Source of the DNA: VAZQ01 sp963753575
GTDB lineage: Bacteria > Pseudomonadota > Alphaproteobacteria > Rhizobiales > Xanthobacteraceae
Direction of reading: 5' to 3'
Assembly: GCA_963753575.1 (NCBI GenBank)
Contig: CAVWCR010000003.1
Coordinates: 2,356,001 to 2,420,000, forward strand
Length of the DNA stretch: 64,000 nt
This document shows, one piece after another, positions 1 to 8,675 of this stretch; within the stretch, counting starts at the first letter, position 1; each line of letters begins with the position of its first letter. Under the pieces are notes generated by a model, which ran no database searches, was not told where the DNA came from, and saw nothing but the letters and a program-made list of their open reading frames with translations. Made by a program: the position numbers and the translations under genes.

Positions 1-871
1 CCGACGAAGCCCAGGTCCAGTCCGGCAACTGATGACGGAACCAGGTGCCCTGCCGCTTGGTGTAGCGGCGGGTGTCGCGCTTGCCGCCTTCGGCCGCCTC
101 TTCCAGCGTGATCTCACCGTTGAGATGGCGAATGAGCCACGGCACGCCATGCGCCTTCATGGCCGGCAGCGTCGGGTCGAGGCGGCGCGCAGCAAGCGCC
201 TGCACTTCCTTGAGCGCGCCTGAAGCGAGCATTGCGTCGAAGCGCGCATCGATCCGCCGATAAAGCTCTTCGCGCTCCACCTTCAGGAAAATTTTGATCG
301 CGCGCCCTGCATCGAGCGCAGGCTTCATGCCGTCGCGATGCCAGTCGGTGAGCGAGCGCCCGGTCGCCAGCACCACTTCAAGCGCGCGGGTGATGCGCGA
401 GCGGTCGCCCGGCATCAATCGCTCGGCGCTCGCCGGATCGCGCTCACGAAGCTCCGCGTAGAGCGGCGCGATGCCTTCATCGTTGAGCCGTGCGCGCACC
501 GCCGCACGCACGTCAGGCGGGACCGGCGGCACGGCTGCGAGCCCTCGCGTCAGCGCCTTGAAATAAAGTCCGGTGCCGCCCACGACGATCGGCCGAAGCC
601 CCATACGCTCGGCCTCCGCGAGCGCCGCCGCCGCGTCGACGCACCAGCGCCCGACCGAATAATTCTCCGCCGCATCGACATGGCCGTAGAGCCGGTGCGG
701 CACCAACGCCTCCTCGGCCGGCGTCGGCCGCGCCGTGATGATGCGCAGGTCGCGGTAGACCTGCATGGAATCGGCATTGATGATGACGCCGCCATGCGCC
801 CGCGCGAGCTTGAGGGCCAGCGCCGACTTGCCGCTCGCGGTCGGCCCGGCGAGGAGAATGGGTGTTTGCAC
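1..871 (-). CDS. miaA: tRNA dimethylallyltransferase MiaA (3' end outside window)
   Basis: Transfers a dimethylallyl group to N6 of A37 in tRNAs that read codons starting with U; cytoplasmic. I translated this frame by hand. The N-terminus reads QTPILLAGPTASGKSALA, which holds the P-loop GPTASGKS. It is followed by INADSMQVYRDLRIITARP, VPHRLYGHVD, the VVGGTGLYFKAL motif and, near base 50, RQGTWFRHQL, all in the family order. 290 codons are visible of the usual 300-310, and no stop occurs before base 1, so the gene runs off the window. I chose GTG at 871 because it sits just ahead of the P-loop as in the family and no in-frame ATG lies near. The neighbouring DUF1015 gene diverges from it. Confidence 0.9.
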   Translation of the reverse strand, partial: MQTPILLAGPTASGKSALALKLARAHGGVIINADSMQVYRDLRIITARPTPAEEALVPHRLYGHVDAAENYSVGRWCVDAAAALAEAERMGLRPIVVGGTGLYFKALTRGLAAVPPVPPDVRAAVRARLNDEGIAPLYAELRERDPASAERLMPGDRSRITRALEVVLATGRSLTDWHRDGMKPALDAGRAIKIFLKVEREELYRRIDARFDAMLASGALKEVQALAARRLDPTLPAMKAHGVPWLIRHLNGEITLEEAAEGGKRDTRRYTKRQGTWFRHQLPDWTWASS

Positions 872-983
872 GGCTTGAGGTAGACCGCAGCGCAGGCCGA
901 AATCAACCGATAGTGGCCATATTGCCCCGGCCGCCGTGGCCGACTAGAACCCCCGCTTCAACAAAAGTCCCATCGGAGCTCCT

Positions 984-2204
984 GTGACGCTGATCAAGCC
1001 CTTTCGCGCGCTGCGCCCGGCGACCGGCCGCGCCGCCGAGATCCTGGCCCCGCCCTATGACGTGCTTTCGAGCGCGGAGGCGCGCGAGCGCGCCAAGGGC
1101 AAGCCATGGAGCTTCCTGCATGTCGGGAAGCCCGAGATCGACCTCGATCCGGGGATCGACCCTTACGACCGCGCGGTCTACGCCAAGGCGGCCGAGAACT
1201 TCGATCGCATGATCAAGGCCGGCGCGCTCATGCGCGATCCCAAGCCCTGCTACTACGTCTACCGGCTGACCTGGCAGGGCCACATCCAGACCGGGCTTGC
1301 GGCCATCGCCTCGCTCGCCGATTACGCGACGAACCGCATCCGCAAGCATGAGCTGACCACGCCGGTGAAGGAGGACGACCGCGTTCGCCAGATCGAGGCG
1401 GTCAACGCCCAGACCGGGCCGGTGATGAACGCCTATCCGGCCGCGCCCGCGATCGATGCGCTCCTGGCGCAGGCTGCGTTAGGCGAGCCCGACGTCGATG
1501 TTACGGCGGATGACGGCGTACGCCATCAGATGTGGGTGGTCGACGACGAGCCGTCGATCACGGCGCTCACGCAAGCCTTCGACGCGCTGCCGGCGCTCTA
1601 CATCGCGGACGGTCATCATCGCTCGGCGGCCGCCGCCCGCATCGCCGCCGCTCGCGGGCCCGGCGGCTCGCACAACTACTTCCTCACGGTCAACTTTCCG
1701 CACCATGAGATGACCATCCTCGACTACAACCGCGTGCTGCGCGACCTCAACGGCCGCACGCCGGATGCGGTTCTCGCCGCGCTCAAGGACGCCTTCACGG
1801 TCACGACGTCGGACGCGCCGGTGCGCCCGGCCTCCGCCGGCGAGTTCGGGATGGTTCTCGCGGGGCGCTGGTATCAACTCGCGCTGCGGCCGGAACTCAT
1901 TCCCGCGAAAGATCCGATCGGGCGGCTGCCGATCACGCTCCTCACCCGCAACGTCATCGAGCCGCTGTTCAACGTTACCGATCCGCGCACCGACAAGCGC
2001 ATCGACTTCATCGGCGGCGGGCGCGGGCTCGGCGAGCTCGAGCGCCGCGTTGCTTCCGGTGAGATGGCGGTCGCCTTCGCGCTCTATCCGACCCAGATGG
2101 CCGACCTGATGGCGGTTGCGGATGCGGGCGCGATCATGCCGCCGAAATCAACCTGGTTCGAGCCCAAGCTCGCCGACGGCATGGTCAACCATGTGCTCGA
2201 CTGA
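984..2204 (+). CDS. DUF1015 family protein
   Basis: 406 residues, full length for DUF1015 (sometimes named SerC-associated or HTH-like). The biochemical role is not established. Visible family features are the N-terminal IKPFRALRP and LAPPYDVLSS segments, the central ALYIADGHHRSAAA motif around residue 210, and FNVTDPRTDKRIDFIGG near residue 330. The C-terminus MPPKSTWFEPKLADGMVNH resembles the phosphate or metal site of several decarboxylase-like folds. Start is GTG at 984 with GGAG about 5 bases upstream. It diverges from miaA across 112 bases and no operon partner is visible. The family call is firm; the function is unknown. Confidence 0.85.
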   Translation: MTLIKPFRALRPATGRAAEILAPPYDVLSSAEARERAKGKPWSFLHVGKPEIDLDPGIDPYDRAVYAKAAENFDRMIKAGALMRDPKPCYYVYRLTWQGHIQTGLAAIASLADYATNRIRKHELTTPVKEDDRVRQIEAVNAQTGPVMNAYPAAPAIDALLAQAALGEPDVDVTADDGVRHQMWVVDDEPSITALTQAFDALPALYIADGHHRSAAAARIAAARGPGGSHNYFLTVNFPHHEMTILDYNRVLRDLNGRTPDAVLAALKDAFTVTTSDAPVRPASAGEFGMVLAGRWYQLALRPELIPAKDPIGRLPITLLTRNVIEPLFNVTDPRTDKRIDFIGGGRGLGELERRVASGEMAVAFALYPTQMADLMAVADAGAIMPPKSTWFEPKLADGMVNHVLD

Positions 2205-2611
2205 GGGCGCCTGAAACCAATCGCAAAATCGAACTTAAACTATTGAAATATATAGTCTTTTTATATTCTTGGGTTCGTTTTGGCAAAAAGTCTGACAACG
2301 ACCGAACCGACGATCGGGCGGTTGAGCCAACGCCGCGACATCATTGAGCTCTCAATCATTGAGATCTCACGTTTTTTTGGTTTGGTTTCGTTTTGCAAAA
2401 TCCACTTTGCTTGCAAGATCTGCTCTGCAAGATCTGCGTTGGGTTCGTTTTGTCAGAACCTTGACACGCGATCTACAACTCGCGCCCGGCGCGAGCGCCT
2501 CTCGGCAAGACGAGACAAGTCCAGCATAAGTCCGCCTCACGCAAGATCAAGCATATTTTTGCTTATGGTGAATAACAAAACGCAACGCGGCGCACAGCAA
2601 CGGCAGCGAGA
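2205..2611. repeat. AT-rich intergenic patch with repeated TTCGTTTTG units
   Basis: A 407-base stretch without a credible gene and clearly richer in A+T than its surroundings. A unit of form TTGGgTTCGTTTTGncAnAA occurs three times on the plus strand, near 2268-2288, 2378-2399 and 2438-2458. Between them lie shorter direct repeats: TCATTGAG twice (2341-2363) and TGCAAGATCTGC twice (2411-2438). The 132-codon reading frame across it (2280-2678) is low in complexity, runs into the 3' end of the opposing methyltransferase gene and has no recognisable domain, so I do not call it a gene. The patch looks like accumulated short repeats. Confidence 0.6.
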
Positions 2612-3499
2612 TCAGTACGGATTCCTGGCGGTGACGAACCACGTGCTGGAACCGGCCCAAACGCCATCGGCGCGCTGAAAGTCGGACAGCGTCTCGCGCA
2701 GCGCCGCGACCACCTGCTCTCTGCACTTCTCGCCCGCGTCGCCCGCCAGCCGGATGATCTCTCCCGCCGGTCCGAGCGCCAGCGCAAACGCGACGGCGTC
2801 GTCCAGGGTGCGGCCGATGCACACGTCGGTGTCAAAGCGCGCAAACGCGATGCGCTCGAATCCGGCCTGTCGCAGCTGGTCGCTCACCACGTCGGGTCCG
2901 GCCATCGAGAACGGACCCGGGCCGCAGTGCACCTGATCGGTCTCCGCGTGGGAAACCACCGGCACAATCTGCTTCACTCGCCGCTCGGCTTCGTAGAGCC
3001 ACGGATTGTCCTCGCGCCGCCGCCACACGATCATCGCGAGCTCGCCGCCGGGCGCGAGCGCGCTGCGAAGATTGCGCAGCGCGCGTCCCGGTAGATTGAA
3101 GAACATGGTCCCGAAACGCGAAAAGATGAAATCGTAAGGACCCTGCAGATCATCCGACTGCGCATCGGCGACAAGGAAAGAAGCGTTCTTGACCGACGCG
3201 TCGCGGGTCTCGCGTGTCGCGATATCGATGAAGCTCTGCGCGCAATCGATCCCGACGACCTCACCGCCGGGGGTGACATGCGTGGCAATGCGCTGCGTGG
3301 TGTCGCCGAAGCCGCAGCCCACATCGAGCACGCGCGCGCCCGCCGGATAGGGCCTGCGCCGGAACAGCTCGTCGCTGTGACCCGAGAGGCCCTCGGTCAG
3401 GGCGTATCGAAAGCGGCAGAACTTCTCGAACAAGACGGTATTCCACGCCTCGATCGGAATGGCGTTGTCGGCGGAAGTCATGTTGTCGGCGTCACTCAT
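2612..3499 (-). CDS. Class I SAM-dependent methyltransferase
   Basis: 295 residues, a Rossmann-type methyltransferase of the Methyltransf_11/25 group. Motif I is VLDVGCGFGDTTQRIA near residue 55, with the acidic loop VVGIDCAQSFIDIA after it, then DAQSDDLQGPYDFIFSRFG (motif II region) and LRSALAPGGELAMIVWRR (motif III). The C-terminal half resembles ubiquinone/menaquinone-type or tellurite-type methyltransferases, but the substrate cannot be read from sequence. I chose ATG at 3499 because GGAG lies 8 bases upstream; the frame is open 15 codons further. It stands alone, with the GFA gene upstream on the same strand 142 bases away. Confidence 0.85.
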   Translation of the reverse strand: MSDADNMTSADNAIPIEAWNTVLFEKFCRFRYALTEGLSGHSDELFRRRPYPAGARVLDVGCGFGDTTQRIATHVTPGGEVVGIDCAQSFIDIATRETRDASVKNASFLVADAQSDDLQGPYDFIFSRFGTMFFNLPGRALRNLRSALAPGGELAMIVWRRREDNPWLYEAERRVKQIVPVVSHAETDQVHCGPGPFSMAGPDVVSDQLRQAGFERIAFARFDTDVCIGRTLDDAVAFALALGPAGEIIRLAGDAGEKCREQVVAALRETLSDFQRADGVWAGSSTWFVTARNPY

Positions 3500-3641
3500 T
3501 GTGCGCTCCAATAGCCGTCCGCCCCAAATAGCCGTGCGCCCCAAATGGCCTCCCCCAACGGGGGAAATTTCTTATGCGAGGGTGGCGCGGGATCAGCATC
3601 GAACAGGTCGATTGCGCCTCCCGCCCGGGGGCCCCTCTGTG

Positions 3642-4067
3642 TCACTCCGCTGTCTGCTCACCCGACCCGCCGAACTCGGCAGGAAAGTCCTTCAGCTTCG
3701 GGAGCCCGTCCCGCATCGGCAGCACGGTCTCGGCGTAGTTGATATGGACGCCCGGAGTGAACTTCAGCGTTGGCAAGGTGGCCGCAAACACGTCGATCAG
3801 CCCGAGCGAAGGATGGTTGACCATCAGATGGCCGCCACATTTCTTGCAGTACTGCCGCTGGCTGACGGGCGACTTCTGGATCATGCCGACATGCTCGTGA
3901 CCTGCCGTCACGCGCACGGAATTTGGCTTCCAGAGCGTAAACGCGTTGACCGGGCCACCGGACCACAAACGGCACGAGCCGCAATGACAGTAGCCCATGC
4001 CTTCGGGCTCGCCCGAGGCCTCCAGCTTGACCGCACCGCAGAAACACTCGCCTTTGTAAGTCGCCAT
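3642..4067 (-). CDS. GFA family (CENP-V/glutathione-dependent formaldehyde-activating) zinc protein
   Basis: 141 residues, the normal size. It carries the zinc-binding cysteine pattern: ECFCGAV at residue 7, YCHCGSCRLWSGG at residue 27 and YCKKCGGHLMVNHP at residue 73. The family fold binds two zincs. Only a few members activate formaldehyde as the glutathione adduct, so that enzyme name should not be carried over. It diverges from the AraC-type regulator at 4246, which may regulate it; this is inference from position only. Confidence 0.85.
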   Translation of the reverse strand: MATYKGECFCGAVKLEASGEPEGMGYCHCGSCRLWSGGPVNAFTLWKPNSVRVTAGHEHVGMIQKSPVSQRQYCKKCGGHLMVNHPSLGLIDVFAATLPTLKFTPGVHINYAETVLPMRDGLPKLKDFPAEFGGSGEQTAE

Positions 4068-4245
4068 TGCTCTTCCTCGTTCCTATCTTGGCGCCGCAGC
4101 CTCGTGGCGCGTCGGGAGGGGACCTAGGCGGCGGGGCGGCGAACGCCAATGATCGGGCGTCCGAATTGCTTGACACCTCGTCTAGAATTCGCGAGGCCGT
4201 TGCCGGGCGTCCAGATTTCATGCTCGGGCGTCCAGCGGAGGCCAA

Positions 4246-5239
4246 ATGGCTGCGGATGCGCTCTCTGACGTGCTGAGGACGGTGCGCCTGACTGGCGCAG
4301 TGTTCTTCGATGTTGCCGCAAATGAGCCGTGGGTCGCCGAGTCCGCGCCGCGCGACATCATCCTGCCGAAAATCCTGCCGAGCGCCGATCACTTGATCGC
4401 CTTTCACGTGGTCACCACCGGCCGGTGCTTCGGCAGCCTCATCGGCGGGCCACCGATCCAGGTCGAAGCCGGTGAAGTCATCGTTTTTACCCACGGCGAT
4501 CCCCATGTCATGACGAGCAGTCCCGGCATGCGTGCGGAGCCGCCCGCGGCAGCGGCGCTTGATGCGGCCACCGCCGGGCATATGCCATTCCTCTTGAACT
4601 ACGGTAGTGACGGGCCGCCTTCGACCAGGCTCGTATGCGGCTACCTCGCCTGCGATGCGCGACCGTTCAATCCGCTGCTTGAAAATCTGCCGCGCGTGCT
4701 CAAGGCCGGCGATCCCAAGAACGGCGACGCCGGCTGGCTCGGCCAGTTCATCCGTTTTGCCGTGGCGGAATCGGCGCAGAAGCGCGCCGGCAGCGAAAGT
4801 GTCCTCGCCAAGCTGAGCGAGCTGATGTTCATTGAGGTGGTCCGCCAACATCTCGAATCGCTCCCACCCGAGCAGGCCGGCTGGCTGGCTGGGGTGCGCG
4901 ATCCCTTCGTCGGCAAGGCGCTCTCCCTGATGCACGGCAAGCCCGCGCAAGACTGGACGATCGAGGAACTGGCAACGCAGGCTGGCCAGTCGCGCTCGCT
5001 GTTCGCCAAGCGGTTTACGGACCTTGTCGGCATTCCGCCGATGCAATACCTCGCCAAATGGCGGATGCAGATCGCGTCCGAACGTCTCGACAGCGGCCAT
5101 GGCAACGTCGCAACCATCGCGGCCGATATCGGCTACGAGTTCGGAGGCGGCCTTCAGCCGCGCCTTCAAGAAGATGATGGGCGTGCCGCCGTCGGACTGG
5201 CGGCGCGGCGCCCGCCCGGGTCAGACGGATCGCACCTGA
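4246..5239 (+). pseudogene. AraC family transcriptional regulator, frameshifted near its C-terminus
   Basis: Cupin_6-type AraC regulator. The N-terminal ligand-binding part (residues 10-190) includes HLIAFHVVTTGRCF and VEAGEVIVFTHGDPHVM. The first helix-turn-helix is EELATQAGQSRSLFAKRFTD, then VGIPPMQYLAKWRMQ, and the second begins VATIAADIGYE. There the frame breaks: after GYE the open frame reads FGGGLQPRLQEDD, while the next frame continues as expected with SEAAFSRAFKKMMGVPPS and stops at 5237-5239. Removing one T at 5140-5141 restores a normal 330-residue protein. ATG at 4246 has GGAGG upstream. As written, the second HTH is lost and an aberrant tail would run to 5424 inside the opposing gene. 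Either real decay or a one-base sequence error. Confidence 0.8.
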
Positions 5240-5254
5240 TCTCATGGCGCTCGC

Positions 5255-8200
5255 TTACCCCGCGTGTCTGCCCGCAAGCCGCCGCAACGAGCGCCAGACC
5301 TCGCCCGGCAGACGGGTCCAGTAGTCAAGCGAGAGCGGCCCGCGCCGCAGGCATGGATTGCGTGCGACCGGGTCGTCCTTGTCGATGTTGCGCAGGATCG
5401 GGTCGTCGAGCTCGGCGTCGGTGAACTCTTGCGCGGCGCCGACGAGCTTCTCGGCGCAGACGCGCTCGCGCAGGGCCTCGCCGCGCATGCGCGCCGCCCA
5501 GGTGACGTCGACGATGCGGGCGGTGTTGTCGCTGGATGCGGTCAACACGTATCGGCCATCCGGGCTGAACGCGGCGGACCAGATACCATTGTCGGACACA
5601 TGGAGAACGGCAATCTCCTTGCCGCTCGGCACGTCCCAGATGCGCGCAGTCCCGTCAAACGATGCCGTCACCACGCGACTGCCCTCGGGATCGAACATCG
5701 CGCTTCGGAATCCCTGCCTCGTGGCAGTCATGCGCGTGATCTCCTGTCCGCTCTCGGCATTCCAGATGCGGGCGGTCCCGTCCCACGACGCCGTGACAAC
5801 GCGTTTCCCCTCCCTATCGAAGTGCGCATCTTGCACGGCTCCAGTGTGCCCCTCGAGAGCGACAATAAGCTTGAGAACCGCCGGATCGGCATCAACGATG
5901 AATACCGTGCCTCTGTCGGTTGCCGTAAGGATGCTACGCCCGTCAGGAGAAAACTCCCCGCTTCGCACCCAGGCCTTGCCCTCCTCGTGAGTCACGGTGG
6001 CGAGGAGCGCGCCGCTTTCGGCGTCCCAGATGCGCGCCGTCCCGTCGAACGATGTCGACACGACGCGCCGGCCTTCGCGGTCGAACGCTGCGCTCTCGAC
6101 CCGATTAGTATGACCTCTGAGGACCAAAACCTCCTTGCCGCTTTCAGCGTTCCAAATACGCACGGTGCCGTCAGCAGACGCCGTTACCACGCGCTTGCCG
6201 AGAGGATCGAACCGTGCGCTGAGAACCGCTCCCGTGTGTCCGTTGAGCGTCATGATCTCGCGGCCGCTGGAGGCGTCCCATATCCGCGCACTGTTATCGA
6301 ACGACGCCGTCGCAACGCGCTGGCCGTCCGGACTGAACGTTGCTCGGTAAATAAACTCGGTATGGCCCGTGAACTTGGCTCGCGCCGCGCCGTCCTCCAC
6401 GTCCCAGATGCGCGCCGTATGGTCTGAGGACGCGCTGACGACCTGCTTGCCATTTGGCGAGAACGCGGCCACGCGCACCTCGCCCGTATGCCCCTTGAGG
6501 TCGGCGCTCAGCTTGCCGCTCTCAGCATCCCAGATGCGGACCGTGTTGTCGCTCGATGGAGTCACCGCCCGCTTGCACGCGGCGTCGAACGGCACCCTCC
6601 GCATACCCTCGGCACACAGGGCCACGATCTCCTTGCCGCTGTCAGCATCCCAGATGCGCGCATCGACCGAGGCAAAGGGCCCGCCTCCCAGCTCACTTAG
6701 CTTTTTCAGAACAGTGATTTCCCGGCCGCTCTCGGCGTCCCAGATGCGCGCGGTGCCATCCTGACCCTCCGTCAGCACCCGCTTGCCGGTGTGGTCGAAC
6801 ATGGCGTTCCGGACCCAGCCGCTATGCCCTTTTAGAATGGCAACCTCCCCGCCGTCATTGGCGTCCCAGACACGGGCAGTGCCGTCCCATGACGAGGTCA
6901 CCACGCGCCGGCCTGAGGCGCTGAAAACCGCACTATCAACAGGACCAGTATGCCCCGTCAGCACGGCGAGCGCCGTGCCGCTTTCGGCATCCCAGATGCG
7001 CGCCGTGCCATCAAGGGATGCCGTCACCACGCGTTTGCCTTCGGGGTCGAATGCGAGGCTTTTCAGCGATTCCTTATGGCCTTTCAGAATGACAAGGTCG
7101 CGGCCGGTGGTGATATCCCAGATACGAGCGGTGGCATCACCAACCGCGAGCGCCACGCGCTTGCCGTCTGGTGAGAAGACCGCACTCTTGATCTCGCCGG
7201 CCTCCGGTCGTAGCGCAGCGATCTCAGCACCACTTTCGGCGTCCCAGATGCGCGCCGTGCCGTCATCAGACGCCGTCAGGATGCTCGCGCCGTCCGGGCT
7301 GTAAGCCGCAACGTTGATCTCCCCGGAATGCCCTTTGAGCAGCCGGTGCAACCTTGTCGATTGCGCGCCGCCCGCGAGCTTGCCTTCAAGCTCGGTCGAG
7401 AACGGGGTCAGCCACGGCAGGCTGCCGCGCGCCGGATAGGCTTGCAAGGCATAGCGCATGGCGCGGTCGAAATGCCCCTCTTTCATGGCCTGCGCCGCAA
7501 GGCTGGTGAACACCGCCAACTCGCGCCGGGACACGTCGTAGGCCTGCCACGTGACATAGCCGAACACGGCCAGCACCAGCGCGGCCACGCCCCACAGCAG
7601 CCGCGCCGCTCGCTTCTGGTGGCGCGCCGTCGCCACCTGTGCGAGGCGCATCTCTTCGAGCTGCGCGCGCTCCTTGCTCAACCGCGCACTTTCAGCTTCC
7701 TCGCTCGCGTGCAGGAACGCGCGCTGCACCTCGGTGATCTCGGGCGCGCCTGACTTGCGCCGCGCGACCCACGCTTTCGCGGCATCGAGCTCGTCGCCGC
7801 GCACGAGAAGCGACTCCGGCTTGCCACGCGCCTGCCAGCGCGCCGCCAGCTCGCCCAACCGCGTGTGCTCGCGGATCCAGTCGAGATCGAGCCGCAGCGC
7901 TTCGGCGAGTTCCGCCAGCGGGCGCGCAAGGCCGCGGCCGTCGAAGCGTACGAACTGCAGACGGCTCAATTGCTGCGGTATGTCGGCGTCCAGCACCGGC
8001 TTGTGGATCACCGGGATGAGCCGCTTCGCCAGCTCCTCCGTTCGGTGGACCTCCCACACGCAGCGCTCCGACTTCACCGACTCCGGCGAGACCACGAACA
8101 CGACCGTGTCGGACTGTGCGATCAGGCCGCCAAGCCGCGCCTCCCAGTCCTCGCCGGCGGCGATGTCGTGGCGGTCGAGGAACGGCGCAAAGCCGGCAAG

Positions 8201-8299
8201 CTCGAGCCCCGCCACCAGCTCGTCCGCGAACTCGGACGCGTCGCGGCGCGAATAGGAGATGAAGACCTTCAGCTTTTCGGCAACGGCGGGATCAGACAT
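5255..8299 (-). CDS. TIR domain - transmembrane - WD40 repeat protein
   Basis: 1014 residues. Residues 10-125 form a TIR domain: KVFISYSRRDASEFADEL, then FLDRHDIAAGEDW, VVFVVSPESVKSERCVWEVH and RLIPVIHKP. Glu83 in RCVWEV sits where catalytic TIR NADases carry their glutamate. A charged helical linker (190-230) precedes one membrane segment (232-250). Residues 318-955 hold about 15 WD40 units (GH..V....F.P.G.RV.TAS.DGTARIWDAESG); unit 6 is degenerate, so two seven-bladed propellers are plausible. The tail EALRERVCAEKLVGAAQEF is typical of alphaproteobacterial WD40 proteins. The architecture suggests a membrane-anchored sensor with a cytoplasmic TIR effector; the ligand and any role in defence are inference. 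It diverges from the VIT/VWA gene. The start lacks a clear Shine-Dalgarno. Confidence 0.9.
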   Translation of the reverse strand: MSDPAVAEKLKVFISYSRRDASEFADELVAGLELAGFAPFLDRHDIAAGEDWEARLGGLIAQSDTVVFVVSPESVKSERCVWEVHRTEELAKRLIPVIHKPVLDADIPQQLSRLQFVRFDGRGLARPLAELAEALRLDLDWIREHTRLGELAARWQARGKPESLLVRGDELDAAKAWVARRKSGAPEITEVQRAFLHASEEAESARLSKERAQLEEMRLAQVATARHQKRAARLLWGVAALVLAVFGYVTWQAYDVSRRELAVFTSLAAQAMKEGHFDRAMRYALQAYPARGSLPWLTPFSTELEGKLAGGAQSTRLHRLLKGHSGEINVAAYSPDGASILTASDDGTARIWDAESGAEIAALRPEAGEIKSAVFSPDGKRVALAVGDATARIWDITTGRDLVILKGHKESLKSLAFDPEGKRVVTASLDGTARIWDAESGTALAVLTGHTGPVDSAVFSASGRRVVTSSWDGTARVWDANDGGEVAILKGHSGWVRNAMFDHTGKRVLTEGQDGTARIWDAESGREITVLKKLSELGGGPFASVDARIWDADSGKEIVALCAEGMRRVPFDAACKRAVTPSSDNTVRIWDAESGKLSADLKGHTGEVRVAAFSPNGKQVVSASSDHTARIWDVEDGAARAKFTGHTEFIYRATFSPDGQRVATASFDNSARIWDASSGREIMTLNGHTGAVLSARFDPLGKRVVTASADGTVRIWNAESGKEVLVLRGHTNRVESAAFDREGRRVVSTSFDGTARIWDAESGALLATVTHEEGKAWVRSGEFSPDGRSILTATDRGTVFIVDADPAVLKLIVALEGHTGAVQDAHFDREGKRVVTASWDGTARIWNAESGQEITRMTATRQGFRSAMFDPEGSRVVTASFDGTARIWDVPSGKEIAVLHVSDNGIWSAAFSPDGRYVLTASSDNTARIVDVTWAARMRGEALRERVCAEKLVGAAQEFTDAELDDPILRNIDKDDPVARNPCLRRGPLSLDYWTRLPGEVWRSLRRLAGRHAG

Positions 8300-8675
8300 G
8301 CAATGCTGCTACAATGATCAAAGGCGAGTGACGTAGGGTAAAGCCGATCCATCCGCAAGCGCTCACGGTAGCAGCTTGCCAAAACGTAACCTGCATCGCT
8401 GCACGTTATCCCCTATCATCACAGCAGCGGCCCCTGAGGCCATGATGAGATCATGAACAGGCCGCTGGACCGCCGCGTCAGTACCCAAAGCGCGCCGCGG
8501 GACTGCCGCATTCAGAGCGTTCCTACCCGCGCGCGATCAATCCCAGGAGGTGAACAGGCACGGCGCGTCTGCGCCGACGATCGAGACACCAGCTCATTTC
8601 CGTTCCCGACTTAACTTTCACGATCTCAAGTCCGTTGACTTCCCGACGGGGGGCGAAATCAGATGGAGAAAAGCT
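8300..8675. promoter_or_regulatory. Divergent intergenic region with imperfect inverted repeat
   Basis: 376 bases between the TIR-WD40 gene (minus) and the VIT/VWA gene (plus), so promoters for both should lie here. I see no confident sigma-70 or EcfG promoter. An imperfect inverted repeat at 8383-8407 (AACGT..CTGCA, loop, TGCACGTT) could be an operator. The plus-strand frame is open from 8550, but GGAG at about 8664 supports the later start at 8676. Confidence 0.3.

Noticed and set aside
2280..2678. 132-codon frame in the AT-rich patch
   Set aside because: Low-complexity translation built on short DNA repeats, no ribosome-binding site, and its end overlaps the methyltransferase gene.
3642..4067. 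Formaldehyde detoxification enzyme Gfa
   Set aside because: Only the zinc-binding fold is shown; most family members have no demonstrated formaldehyde activity and no adhI/frmA neighbour is present.
3658..5169. 503-codon minus-strand frame across the GFA and AraC genes
   Set aside because: It covers the GFA gene in another frame and the AraC gene on the opposite strand, both of which have clear domains.
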